Assembly (NCBI RefSeq): GCF_003236175.1
Contig: NZ_QKTW01000010.1
Span: 31,958 to 95,957, forward strand
Source of the DNA: Taibaiella soli
GTDB lineage: Bacteria; Bacteroidota; Bacteroidia; Chitinophagales; Chitinophagaceae
Direction: 5' to 3'
Length of the DNA: 64,000 nt
In this document: one piece after another, positions 43,961 through 53,552 of the stretch
Numbering within the stretch: position 1 is the stretch's first letter
Layout: every line of letters starts with the position of its first letter
Made by a program: the position numbers and the translations under genes
The notes under the pieces: model-generated
What the model saw: only the letters and a program-made list of their open reading frames with translations
Told to the model about the DNA's origin: nothing
The model's database searches: none

Positions 43961-46900
43961 TTATTGTTTCACCAACTTAATTGTTGTCAGTAAAACATTG
44001 TTGTTGTCGTACAAATGCACGATGTAAATACCAGATGAAATATTTTCAAGCGAAATAACGCCGTTGCCTTGTGCGCGAATCAACACCTTACCTTCGAGAC
44101 TGCTGATAGTAGCAGTTGTTCCATTCGGCGCATCAATGGAGATGCGATCAGCAGCAGGATTCGGATAAATACTAATGGCTTGTTTACCGCCAATCGTTGG
44201 TACGCCTACCGGTGAATAAGTCGCCGTTGCAGAACAGCCATTCGCATTGGTAACAACTACAGTGTACGTGCCTTGTTGTGTATAGGTATAGTTTTGGTCA
44301 GTCGCACCTGCGATATCAGTACCATTCAGCTGCCATTGATAACTTACAAAAGACCCGGTGCTTAAGGTAGTACCATTTGCAGTGATCACCGGAGTCGGCG
44401 CAGCATCTACAACCACTGTGCTATCTGCGGTTGTCGCGGTACAAGCACCGTTGGTAATAACGACATGATAAGTGCCAGCGGCAGTTACCTGATAAGTATT
44501 AGTCGTTGCGCCGCTGATGTCATTTCCGTTGTGCGCCCATTGATAAGTATAAGAAGAACCCGTATCAGTCTTCAGTGTTACGTTACCACCATCGCAAAAC
44601 GCCAACGGACCAGAAGCAGTAAGCGTACCCGCAGGTGTGTTATTTGTTACCAGAACCGGCAAAGAGATATCATCGCAACCTAAGAGATCAATTTTAACCG
44701 CATAGTTACCACTTGTCGTAGCCGTATAGCTCGCATTCGTAGCACCCGCAATGCTGGCACCGTTCTGGCGCCACTGATAAGTGTAATTTGTACCACTGGC
44801 GGCAGTCAACACTACATTTCCACCATTACAGAATGAAGTAGCACCTGAAGCAGTAACTGTCACTACCGGCATTGGATTCACAACAAATGTAATTGGCGTA
44901 GCAGTCGTATCCACACAACCGGCAGAGCTCGCTACCGCTACCCGGTAAACGCCTTGTGTACTTGTTGTATAATTTGTACCGGTAGCACCACTGATTGCCG
45001 TATTGCCCTGAAGCCACTGATAAGACGCGGCACCTGCAGTTGCATCGATAGTGATGGTATTTCCCGCACAAACCGTTGTTTGTCCTGTAGTGGAAATAAG
45101 AGAATTTGGTTTAGCATTAGTCGTAATGTTGGCTGTTGCTGCTGCAGTACAGCTACCATTTGCTACGGTATAAGTAACGACAAGCGATCCCGGACCTACT
45201 GCAGTCAACACACCAGTGTTGGTCACAGTTCCATAATACTGATTGGAACTCGTCCAGATACCGTTGGCAGTTGGGTTAGTCAAAGTAGCTACCTGTCCGA
45301 CGCAAAGCGCTGTTGGTGCGGTGATGGCGCCCACCGTCGGTGTAGCCGTAACTGTGATTGTATCATTTTTAAAACCAGTAGTCGTCGTATAAGTAATCAC
45401 AGCCGTACCTGCTGAAACAGCGGTAACAACACCAGTACTGCTTACCGTAGCCACAGTGGTTGTAGCGCTCGACCAGGTACCGCCGGCTGGCAAACCAGTC
45501 AGCGCTGAAGTAGCGCCTGAACATAATTGGTTGCTACCAGTAACGGCAATAACCGGCGCTGAGAATTCGTAAGCACCGATATCCGGAGTAGTGGCACTTC
45601 TGGTTGCGTTATTAATATCTGTAGTAATGCTGGCAATTGGCGTACCGATATTATCAATCAGCGAACTGTTTGGCAAGAAGTTGCCTGAAGAAGGATTAGA
45701 AAACAATGGCTCCAGATTTACAGAAGCCAGATCTTGTGAAACAGCCGTCTGCCAGGTAGCAACTGTTGAATAATTTGTACCACCGGCACGACCAATATAA
45801 TTGGAACCACCCGCACCATTGATGTAAAAATCATTATAATTGGAAGTATAGGTAGTGGCCGCGGTATTCATGTAGATACCATATTTGGAACTAGTTCCGC
45901 CTCTGGTAATGGAAACCAGATTATTTTCAAAAACGAGGCCTGACGCTGCGTTGCTCTGGTAAAAACCAAAGCAACTTGCGTTGCTTGCGGCCGCCGAACC
46001 GGCATTATCAGAAGAAACCGTGTTATAGTAATACTGCGTATAAGAAGCGCCGGTATTGTAAAACGCATACTGAGTGCCGTCGCCATTCATATCATAGACC
46101 ACATTGTTTGCGAAAATATTTTCGTTACCAGCAGAAGCTACAGCCTGTGTGGCAAAACCGTAAACGGAATAAGGACTCGTTCCGGTCAACGAACCAAAGA
46201 AATTATGCACTTTATTTTTCGAAACCAATGTGCTTTGATTTCCGTTACCAAGATTAATACCGTACATACTGCCCAGCGTTGCTAATGTAGCCCGGCTGAT
46301 ATCGTTCTTTTCAATCAGCAGATTACTGTTGCCGTATACATAAATACCGGTGTAATAAGGATTCAACAATGTATTGCCCGTCACTATATTGCCGTAAATA
46401 CGTGCAGCAGGATCTCCGATCACCGTAATGCCGTAGTAACCGCCGTTGATAGTATTGTTGCTGATAGTGTTGCTATCGCAAAGACTGTTGGTAATAGTTG
46501 AGATGCTGGTGCTGCCGTTGATGCAAATGCCGTTGAAACTAAATGTCGAAGCTGCCATATTCACCGTACAGTTACTGATTGTATTGTGATCGGCATTGTT
46601 GATGAGCTGAATCGCAAAGCCTCCTGCTGTGCCAGTCGAACCGACAGTGAGGTTGTTAATCGTCACATAATCGGCATTATTGAGACTAAGCGTTGCGTAC
46701 GGACTACCTGTCGCGGCGTAGTTTAATGCGTTGCCGTTTCCATTGATCGTAACGGTATTGGTTGTCGACGAACCCGGAATGAGCGGAATAGTCACTTGCT
46801 CCGTGTACGGGCCACTAGCCGATGCAACATTAATAACAACCGGACCGGACACCCCGGCTCCTAAAGCAGTAGCTGCATCAGTAAACGAAGCGAAGTTGGC

Positions 46901-47020
46901 ACCGCCGGTTAATTGCGCGCTATTGATTGTGTAAGTTCCCCCGGCAAGTTGGGCATAGGCTCCCGGCACGGAGGCACAGAGGGTGAGGAGGCCGAGAAAA
47001 AGTAGGCGTTTTCTTTTCAT
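43961..47020 (-). CDS. Secreted beta-helix/Ig-like protein with T9SS type A sorting domain
   Basis: A 1019-residue exported protein. Start placed at ATG 47020, giving signal peptide MKRKRLLFLGLLTLCASVPGAYAQ. Then a right-handed parallel beta-helix (about 30-480; SNCTVN, SNTINGGYYGITV, GNTLLNPYYTGIYVYGN), followed by Big_2-like domains (TAVSAGTAVITYTT and WSSATTTVATVSSTGVV, about 490-660), Ig-like modules with YQWxxNGxxIxGAT (about 660-930) and a final sorting domain ISIYPNPAADRISID...IKLVKQ. Export by T9SS is implied. Likely an adhesin or matrix protein (inference). The downstream tandem array uses a similar plan. Confidence 0.85.
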   Translation of the reverse strand: MKRKRLLFLGLLTLCASVPGAYAQLAGGTYTINSAQLTGGANFASFTDAATALGAGVSGPVVINVASASGPYTEQVTIPLIPGSSTTNTVTINGNGNALNYAATGSPYATLSLNNADYVTINNLTVGSTGTAGGFAIQLINNADHNTISNCTVNMAASTFSFNGICINGSTSISTITNSLCDSNTISNNTINGGYYGITVIGDPAARIYGNIVTGNTLLNPYYTGIYVYGNSNLLIEKNDISRATLATLGSMYGINLGNGNQSTLVSKNKVHNFFGSLTGTSPYSVYGFATQAVASAGNENIFANNVVYDMNGDGTQYAFYNTGASYTQYYYNTVSSDNAGSAAASNASCFGFYQSNAASGLVFENNLVSITRGGTSSKYGIYMNTAATTYTSNYNDFYINGAGGSNYIGRAGGTNYSTVATWQTAVSQDLASVNLEPLFSNPSSGNFLPNSSLIDNIGTPIASITTDINNATRSATTPDIGAYEFSAPVIAVTGSNQLCSGATSALTGLPAGGTWSSATTTVATVSSTGVVTAVSAGTAVITYTTTTGFKNDTITVTATPTVGAITAPTALCVGQVATLTNPTANGIWTSSNQYYGTVTNTGVLTAVGPGSLVVTYTVANGSCTAAATANITTNAKPNSLISTTGQTTVCAGNTITIDATAGAASYQWLQGNTAISGATGTNYTTSTQGVYRVAVASSAGCVDTTATPITFVVNPMPVVTVTASGATSFCNGGNVVLTAASGTNYTYQWRQNGASIAGATNASYTATTSGNYAVKIDLLGCDDISLPVLVTNNTPAGTLTASGPLAFCDGGNVTLKTDTGSSYTYQWAHNGNDISGATTNTYQVTAAGTYHVVITNGACTATTADSTVVVDAAPTPVITANGTTLSTGSFVSYQWQLNGTDIAGATDQNYTYTQQGTYTVVVTNANGCSATATYSPVGVPTIGGKQAISIYPNPAADRISIDAPNGTTATISSLEGKVLIRAQGNGVISLENISSGIYIVHLYDNNNVLLTTIKLVKQ

Positions 47021-47198
47021 CAGAAAAAATATAGAGGTTAAAAATTTCGACCACAAAACGAACCTCGTGGCTAAGAATAAAAATCTTTAACTGTATATTA
47101 TTTTTCAAAAAAGAACGGGGTACAAACAAGGGGACAGTTTACTTGATATTGAATAATAACCAATTGAGTATTACACATTATAACAAACCGACTATTCA

Positions 47199-48968
47199 TT
47201 AAACCGAAGAAATAACCATTTTGATGTCCGTTGCTTCGTCGATGTCCAGTTTTTTGCGAACGCGCTGGCGTGCCTTTTTTACCGAATCGGGAGAAATACC
47301 GAGCGTTGCTGCCATTTCCTGACGAGAAAAATCCAGCTTAACTAAAGTCAACAAGCGGATATCGCCGGGTGTAAGATTGGGGTATTTTACTTTCAGATTG
47401 GAGAGAAAATCTTTGTGTACCAAATTGACCAACCCGGTAAATTCCTTCCATGCTTCGTCGGTAATCAATACCACATTTTTGATCCTGTTGAGCGCTTCTT
47501 GTTTTTCCGGACCATCATTTTCCTGCGTTGCCAGTGCCTCATCCGATTCGGTAATCTGAAGATCGAGCTGTTCCAGCAATTTTGTTTTTTCCCGGAGGCT
47601 TTCAATATAAATAGCCAATTGCTTTTCCGCATTTTTCAATTCCGCGGTCAATAAAGCACGTTCTGCTTTTTGTTTTTGCCGGAGGCGATATAAATATTGT
47701 GCGATGATGACAATCACCAGAATGGCGACGATAATAATAGCATTCCGGAACAAAACCTGACGCTTTCGCTGATCTTCTGCCAGTCGCATTTTTGTTTCGG
47801 CAAGATCGCGGGCCGTTTTAAACTCAGCTTCTTTGAGCATGGCAGAAGTCTTATCCCGCAACAGCAAATCGCTGTATTTTAGAAAAGAGTCGTTCATGAC
47901 CAATGCCTTTTCATAATTTTCGGTTTCACGATAGAGCTTTGTCCGCAACGCATAAAAACTGAAAAAACCGTTGTTGGTATTACAATTATAGGTTTCAAAA
48001 AGATGTTGCATTGTATCAAGACATCTTTGTGCGCTGGTAATATCCCCCAACTGATCGTAGACCTGTGCAATAAAAAACATCGATCCACAAGCGCTCGCCC
48101 AGCTTGACCGGCTGCTGCTGATCTGGTAATCCTGCCGGAGATGTTCCAAGGCTTTCTTATACTCTTTCAATTCAAAATAAGCAGCTCCGATATTTCCATT
48201 TACACTGCCCACCTCAGCGGTGTCTTTCATAGCATACGCTGCTGCCAGGGCTTTCTGACTATAAAAAATGGAAGAATCGTACTGCCGCTGTTTAAAATAG
48301 GCAAGGCCGAAATTACCGTTCAACTCATAGACAAACTTAGGATCGGATGAGGTATATTTTTGTGCAGCATGCAAATAGTACAAGCCTTTTTCGCAATCAT
48401 GATAATCACAATAAGTGCTGCCGATACAAAGTAAATATGCTCCGGGATCGGGCAGCTGATCTACGCCGATATCTTCCAAAGCTGCATTTGCGGCAAACAG
48501 AAAACTAACTCCTTTCTGGAAGTTACCATATTTATATAAGGCATTTCCGATGCGATACTGGAAATAGGCGTTGAGTAGCGGATATTTTTTGGGGTCGTTT
48601 AATTTTAAAGCCTCTTCATAATAATGAATGACCTGTGCCGAATCGGTGGTGAGCGTTTCATAGCTGAATGCGGGATTTAGCACGAAATCTTTCTTCAATA
48701 GAAAATCGGCAGCAATACCCAGCAATCCGGCTTTTACAACAGAGCTCCTTGTATCCTCGGCTTCGGCAATTAATGCCTGAAATCTTTTTTCAGCGACCAG
48801 GGAATCCGCATTGAGGAACTGTTCGCCGTAAATTTTCCGGCTGGCTGCCAGTACTGCTTTTTCATTAGTGACCGATACGTCTTGAGGAAAGAAGTTTTTT
48901 CCAGAAGTTCCGGCAACAAAAAACGTGAGCAATACAATCGTCAATAAAAAAGGTAACCTGATCTTCAC
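47199..48968 (-). CDS. Membrane-tethered TPR-HTH regulatory protein
   Basis: A 589-residue protein with N-terminal signal/anchor (LPFLLTIVLLTFFVAG), several TPRs (about 115-370; YEEALKLNDPKKYPLLNAYFQYRIGNAL, GKLEEYKKALEHL-like repeats), one membrane span (NAIIIVAILVIVIIAQYLYRL, about 411-431), a coiled coil (about 435-490) and a C-terminal LuxR-like HTH (PGDIRLLTLVKLDFSRQEMAATLGISPDSVKKARQRVRKKL). This layout fits membrane-anchored regulators that sense periplasmic signals and bind DNA on the cytoplasmic side. The GTG start at 48968 lacks an ATG alternative. It lies between surface-protein genes. Confidence 0.8.
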   Translation of the reverse strand: MKIRLPFLLTIVLLTFFVAGTSGKNFFPQDVSVTNEKAVLAASRKIYGEQFLNADSLVAEKRFQALIAEAEDTRSSVVKAGLLGIAADFLLKKDFVLNPAFSYETLTTDSAQVIHYYEEALKLNDPKKYPLLNAYFQYRIGNALYKYGNFQKGVSFLFAANAALEDIGVDQLPDPGAYLLCIGSTYCDYHDCEKGLYYLHAAQKYTSSDPKFVYELNGNFGLAYFKQRQYDSSIFYSQKALAAAYAMKDTAEVGSVNGNIGAAYFELKEYKKALEHLRQDYQISSSRSSWASACGSMFFIAQVYDQLGDITSAQRCLDTMQHLFETYNCNTNNGFFSFYALRTKLYRETENYEKALVMNDSFLKYSDLLLRDKTSAMLKEAEFKTARDLAETKMRLAEDQRKRQVLFRNAIIIVAILVIVIIAQYLYRLRQKQKAERALLTAELKNAEKQLAIYIESLREKTKLLEQLDLQITESDEALATQENDGPEKQEALNRIKNVVLITDEAWKEFTGLVNLVHKDFLSNLKVKYPNLTPGDIRLLTLVKLDFSRQEMAATLGISPDSVKKARQRVRKKLDIDEATDIKMVISSV

Positions 48969-49175
48969 TAAATGCTTTGATGTACTTGTGGAAAATTATC
49001 CGCTCAATATGACGATATTTTGCGAAGTTTCCAATAAGCCCGAAGAGCCAGGCAGGGAACTACGCCAATGCTGAGACAAAATTGAGTTTTGGTTTACGGC
49101 CAGATAGACGTGGTTAAAAAAGAAGGCGTTGGGTGGAAAGATTTTATCCGTTATTCCAATACTTCCGATTTAACT

Positions 49176-49634
49176 CTACCTGTTGAAATTGTAAATACCG
49201 TCTTTATCCTGCCGATAAGCGCGACTATCGAAAAATATTGTATCCATTACATGCATATTACAGCGTCCGGCCGGCTGATAGCTAATACGGGCAGTGTCAT
49301 TTCCAACGCGATTTGCGAATGAGATGACTATTCTACTACTTTTCAACAGATAGTTGTCTGGAATAATAATGGGGATCGACGTTCTTGCAAAATACCTTCC
49401 AGAGACACTATCGACAATAATATCCCAGGAAGTATCCTGATCAACCATTGAGACTGCCGGCACGCCGATATAATTCTTCGTCATTGGATTCAACAAGTCG
49501 GCGCCATTGCTGTCAGACACGCGAAAAATAAAAGGCCGCATTATGTCTGCAGCGCTACATTGCGTTTTCTCCTTACTACAACTGCTTTGGAATAAAATTA
49601 AAAAGATCGCCAGGATCAGCGTCTGTGGTTTCAT
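49176..49634 (-). CDS. Hypothetical lipoprotein
   Basis: A 152-residue lipoprotein with the signal LILAIFLILFQSSCSKE; Cys is the lipidated residue. The mature part has no family I recognise (IMRPFIFRVSDSNGADLLNPMTKNYIGVPAV, a beta-rich pattern). I take ATG 49634 as the start; 12 extra codons upstream are less likely. Confidence 0.7.
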   Translation of the reverse strand: MKPQTLILAIFLILFQSSCSKEKTQCSAADIMRPFIFRVSDSNGADLLNPMTKNYIGVPAVSMVDQDTSWDIIVDSVSGRYFARTSIPIIIPDNYLLKSSRIVISFANRVGNDTARISYQPAGRCNMHVMDTIFFDSRAYRQDKDGIYNFNR

Positions 49635-49771
49635 TTTGCCAGCTACTAAACAAGCAATACTCTTATTCACGGGTTCTTTAAGGTTTAAAAGTCTAATTCA
49701 AATCTAAAAACTATATGCATCAGTTCAAAATGTGTCTTAGTTCAAAAACCGCAATTAATTGCAATAAAAAA

Positions 49772-49791
49772 AGGGCCGGTTAGCCGGCCCT
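49772..49791 (-). terminator. Terminator of paralog A
   Basis: AGGGCCGG pairs with CCGGCCCT. On the minus strand a run of T follows (TTTTTTTATTGC). The hairpin core recurs at 53506-53531 and 56597-56622. Confidence 0.85.
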
Positions 49792-49815
49792 GTCTTCCAT
49801 TGATTGTATTTTATA

Positions 49816-52800
49816 CTAGTTTCTGTTGATCGTAAACCGGATCACGGTCGTTCCTACCCCATTTATCTTCAGGAAGTAGTTGCCGGATGGCAGTGATTTT
49901 TCCAGATTCAACTTTTGATTTAACTGTCCGTTCTCAACTGACGCTTCTTCATTGTAAACACTTTGACCGAGCATGTTGTACACTTCCAGCGTCACGGTGC
50001 TCAAACCTTCTGCCACGCCTTTTATGGTAAAGCTGCCATCGTTTGGATTTGGGTACAAACTGAAATCGCTATTAGTGTTAGTGACATTACCAACTCCAGT
50101 ACCACCAGTCACCTTCATCTGATAATCGGACGTTTGATAACTATTACCACAAGGATCAGTGTTTGTCACTTTCAAACTGATCAAGTCATTGTTTTGAAAA
50201 TCTGTGCCTGCTATAGCAACATAATTAGCACCTGTTGCACCAGAAATATTTGCAGAATTTTTCTTCCATTGATACGCCGGCTGGGCGCCGCCCGTATTCA
50301 CATAAGATGCGAATGTTACTTGCTGACCTGCGGTTACATTGGCACCAGGGTAAATAGTAAAACTGGCAGTTGTGTTGTACACATTGTACACTGTCATAGT
50401 GATATTGTTACTCGCGGTCGCATAAAGAGTAGCGAGGCATACTTCACTACTGTACATTTCACACGAGATTACCTCGTTGTTTGCCGGTGTGTATGTGAAC
50501 GTAGGACTATTTGTGCCAATGCTATAGCCATTTTTGAACCACTGATAATTTGGATTAGTACCACCGTGGGTTGTATTCACCGTAAACGTTGCCTGCCCCC
50601 CCTGACACAGCGATGTATGCGGTGTCGCAATCGTTATGGTAGGCGTAACACTCGGAGTTACTGCAATTACAGTATTTTGAGAAGTAGCTATATTACCACA
50701 GGAATCGATTGCTTGGAATACATAAGTTCCTGAGTCTGTCGCCTGTACCCCCAACACACTATAATTCACTGTGGTAGCACCTGTTATCGCAACGCCATTT
50801 TTCAGCCATTGGTAATGGGTAGCATTGGTTGCAATACAGGTGAGACTAAACCAACCGCCGGAACATACAACAGTACCAACGGTTGACGGCTGTTGGGTAA
50901 TTGCTGGTGGTGCTTTCACCCTCAGTTTTACAGAATCCGAAAACATGTTGCCACATACCGCACTTGTGATCACTAGTTTGTAGATACCCGTATCGATATA
51001 AGTAGCCGTTGGTATTAAGTAGGATGTAGTAGTAGCACCCTGAATATTTTGGCCATCTTTCTGCCATTGAAAACTAAGACCGTTGGTGCTGCTCAGCACG
51101 GCCGAGAATCCGGCAGCACTATTGAAACAAGTAGTTGCTGGCACTGGCTGTGTGGTGATGGTTGGAAGACCGGTACACACTTCGTAAGCCCCCATGTCAA
51201 CTGTAGTACCAACCAAACGAGGTCTGGCCGCAAGATCCAGGTCAGTATTCAGGTTGCCGACATATAGTGGATTGCTGCCCGTATTGATACAAGGACTTGC
51301 TGGTAACAAATAATAATTTCCCGCCGCCGTATCTGTAAACAAAGGATCTGAAGTACCTACAATATTACCATTAGCTGTGCTGGTTTGTCCGTCAATAAGG
51401 CTATATTTTGCGGTAAAGGCGGCTGAAGTGTTTCCTAAATAAATACCAGAACCAACGTTATTGCCCCACACGATGGAGTTATTGATTTTTACATTACCAC
51501 CGAACTGCCAGATACCGCCGCCTAAGCCAACACTTTGATTGTTGGCAATAGTACAGTTTGTAAAGACCGGAGACGCAGAAGCCTGGTTATAAACGCCCCC
51601 CTGATAATCATTGTTCGCGGCTATCAGACAGCTGGTAAAGTTGGCCAGAGAAGAGTCATTAAAAACACCGCCACCATATGTACTGCTCGTGCCATTGTAG
51701 GTCATCGAACAGTTATTGAACGTTGCGGGGGAAGCGATTCTGTTACAAACACCGCCACCATACTCACTAATACTGCTATAAAAAGTGTTCTGACTAATCG
51801 TACAAGAAGAGAAAACAGCAGCAGAAGACTGATCATTGCAAACACCTGCGCCGTAGCATTTACCATAGTTAAGCTGGTTATTCGATATAATACAATTAGT
51901 AAAAGCAGGAGCAGAAGAAATGCCGTTATATACACCACCGCCACAAGCCAAACTGGATCCATTTACGCTATTTGTACTGATTGTACAATTGCTAACTGTT
52001 GGCGAGCAATGGTTGTTATTACAGATACCACCACCATAGCCGGTACCGTTGTTTCCAACAGCACTATTCTGCTTGATAATACAGTTTGTAATAACCGGTG
52101 ACGAGTAGTTGTTATTGTAAATACCACCGCCCTTTCCGGTATAGCCACCGTTATTATTATTAATCGTACAACCACTGATTATTGGCGACGAAAAAGAATC
52201 ATTGACTACAGTACCATAAGTATTATTACTAAAGACAGAATTGATAATCGCACCTGAAGTGTTGAAATTAATGACGCCACCCTGACTATTGTACTTAACA
52301 CTGCTATTGGTAATGGTAAGCGCGGTTTTATAACTGTAGATACCAATTGTATAGTTGCCACTAATAGTGCAATTGTTAAAAACAACGGTAGCTTTTCTAT
52401 TATAAATTGCGTAACTACCGTTATTGGTATCAAGCGAGCAATTCGTAAAGGTTGGGGCAGACGCACTATCGTTATATACAGACGCGTAAGCTCCGTAGTT
52501 TCTGTTAAACGTACATCCAGTAACAGCAGGAGCCGAACGATAATTATACATACCACCACAGCCGGAAGGACCAGAGTTGTAGACGGAATTGTATCTGAGT
52601 ACGCTATTGGTAATAACAGGCGAAGAAAAATAATTAAAGACGCCTGCACCTTGACCTGTATTATAGAGAACGTAGCAGTTTGTAATTACAGCAGCACTTT
52701 GATAATTATAAATGCCCCCACCAGAACTAGTAGCCGACAAACTACTGCTATTTCCTTTAATTGAACAATTAGCAATAGTCGGCGTAGATTGAGCATTGTA

Positions 52801-53406
52801 TATACCAGCACCTTTATCGGCATAATTACTATCAACCGCACAGTTTGCAATCGTAAACGACGTGTTGTAACAAGCGATACCACCACCTGCAGACTGAAGC
52901 ACATAACTACCATTAATCAATGCAGAGTCGATACCATTGGCATAGCCTCTTTTGATCCCAAAGCTGTTCAATGTGGCAGTTCCCATGCTGCCGGATGCAA
53001 TCACAACGTGGTAGGCATTGTCTATATTGGTATTTAATGTACCAAGATCACCGCTCAGAATCGTCAAATTAGAAACAGAGTCCCGCTGCGTTACAGACGT
53101 TTCCCCACCGGAAAAACCACCATAAAGCTGTACATCCGCTTTCATGACAAATGCATTTGTCCGGTTGTTGAGGCTAACAGCAGAGGTGTTGTTGGCAAGG
53201 TGTGTCGGCAAGTATCTGCCATTTGCGACCCAAATCTGATCGCCCACCGACGAGGCGTTAATCATTGCCTGAATATCGGAAGCAGCATTCGTCCAGGAGG
53301 AACCGTCTTGCAGGCCGGCACCGGCGACGGTTACGTAGCGTACGCTGGCGTGGACTGTATAGGTAAACGCCAGCAACGCTGTTAAATAAAGTATTCTTCT
53401 AAACAT
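49816..53406 (-). CDS. Tandem surface protein A: beta-helix, four Ig-like modules, T9SS sorting domain
   Basis: A 1196-residue exported protein. Signal peptide (1-20), then a GAGLQDGSSWTNAASDIQAMIN start typical of choice-of-anchor Q proteins, a long right-handed beta-helix (about 130-690; repeated NCTISxN, GGGIYNxxSSPxF) and a conserved end-cap (GSNPLYVGNLNTDLDLAARPRLVGTTVDMGAYE). Four Ig-like modules follow, beginning PTITTQP, PAITQQP, PTITIATPHTSLCQGG and TASFTIYPGANV, and a type A sorting domain (SLYPNPNDGSFTIKG ... FTINRN). Export via T9SS to the cell surface expected. First of three tandem paralogs. Function unknown; probable adhesin or matrix protein. Confidence 0.85.
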   Translation of the reverse strand: MFRRILYLTALLAFTYTVHASVRYVTVAGAGLQDGSSWTNAASDIQAMINASSVGDQIWVANGRYLPTHLANNTSAVSLNNRTNAFVMKADVQLYGGFSGGETSVTQRDSVSNLTILSGDLGTLNTNIDNAYHVVIASGSMGTATLNSFGIKRGYANGIDSALINGSYVLQSAGGGIACYNTSFTIANCAVDSNYADKGAGIYNAQSTPTIANCSIKGNSSSLSATSSGGGIYNYQSAAVITNCYVLYNTGQGAGVFNYFSSPVITNSVLRYNSVYNSGPSGCGGMYNYRSAPAVTGCTFNRNYGAYASVYNDSASAPTFTNCSLDTNNGSYAIYNRKATVVFNNCTISGNYTIGIYSYKTALTITNSSVKYNSQGGVINFNTSGAIINSVFSNNTYGTVVNDSFSSPIISGCTINNNNGGYTGKGGGIYNNNYSSPVITNCIIKQNSAVGNNGTGYGGGICNNNHCSPTVSNCTISTNSVNGSSLACGGGVYNGISSAPAFTNCIISNNQLNYGKCYGAGVCNDQSSAAVFSSCTISQNTFYSSISEYGGGVCNRIASPATFNNCSMTYNGTSSTYGGGVFNDSSLANFTSCLIAANNDYQGGVYNQASASPVFTNCTIANNQSVGLGGGIWQFGGNVKINNSIVWGNNVGSGIYLGNTSAAFTAKYSLIDGQTSTANGNIVGTSDPLFTDTAAGNYYLLPASPCINTGSNPLYVGNLNTDLDLAARPRLVGTTVDMGAYEVCTGLPTITTQPVPATTCFNSAAGFSAVLSSTNGLSFQWQKDGQNIQGATTTSYLIPTATYIDTGIYKLVITSAVCGNMFSDSVKLRVKAPPAITQQPSTVGTVVCSGGWFSLTCIATNATHYQWLKNGVAITGATTVNYSVLGVQATDSGTYVFQAIDSCGNIATSQNTVIAVTPSVTPTITIATPHTSLCQGGQATFTVNTTHGGTNPNYQWFKNGYSIGTNSPTFTYTPANNEVISCEMYSSEVCLATLYATASNNITMTVYNVYNTTASFTIYPGANVTAGQQVTFASYVNTGGAQPAYQWKKNSANISGATGANYVAIAGTDFQNNDLISLKVTNTDPCGNSYQTSDYQMKVTGGTGVGNVTNTNSDFSLYPNPNDGSFTIKGVAEGLSTVTLEVYNMLGQSVYNEEASVENGQLNQKLNLEKSLPSGNYFLKINGVGTTVIRFTINRN

Positions 53407-53430
53407 AGGTTTGCCTTAGTATTGGCGGCG

Positions 53431-53461
53431 CAAAGATATTGCTATTCTAACATTCAAGCAA
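53431..53461 (-). promoter_or_regulatory. Promoter of surface protein A
   Basis: Minus strand TTG (53461-53459), exactly 20 bases, then TATCTTTG (53438-53431), a full consensus match. Confidence 0.8.
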
Positions 53462-53505
53462 TGACAAGCACGGTACAATCCATTGAATCCAACACGATAT
53501 AATAA

Positions 53506-53531
53506 GACAGGGCCGGTTAGCCGGCCCTGTC
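53506..53531 (-). terminator. Terminator of paralog B
   Basis: GACAGGGCCGG pairs perfectly with CCGGCCCTGTC around TTAG. The U-run is weaker (TTATTATATC). Confidence 0.75.
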
Positions 53532-53552
53532 TTCCATTGATTGTATTTTATA

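Noticed and set aside
51535-52101. 188-codon plus-strand frame inside surface protein A
   Set aside because: Repetitive beta-helix coding leaves antisense frames open; composition is that of a shadow.
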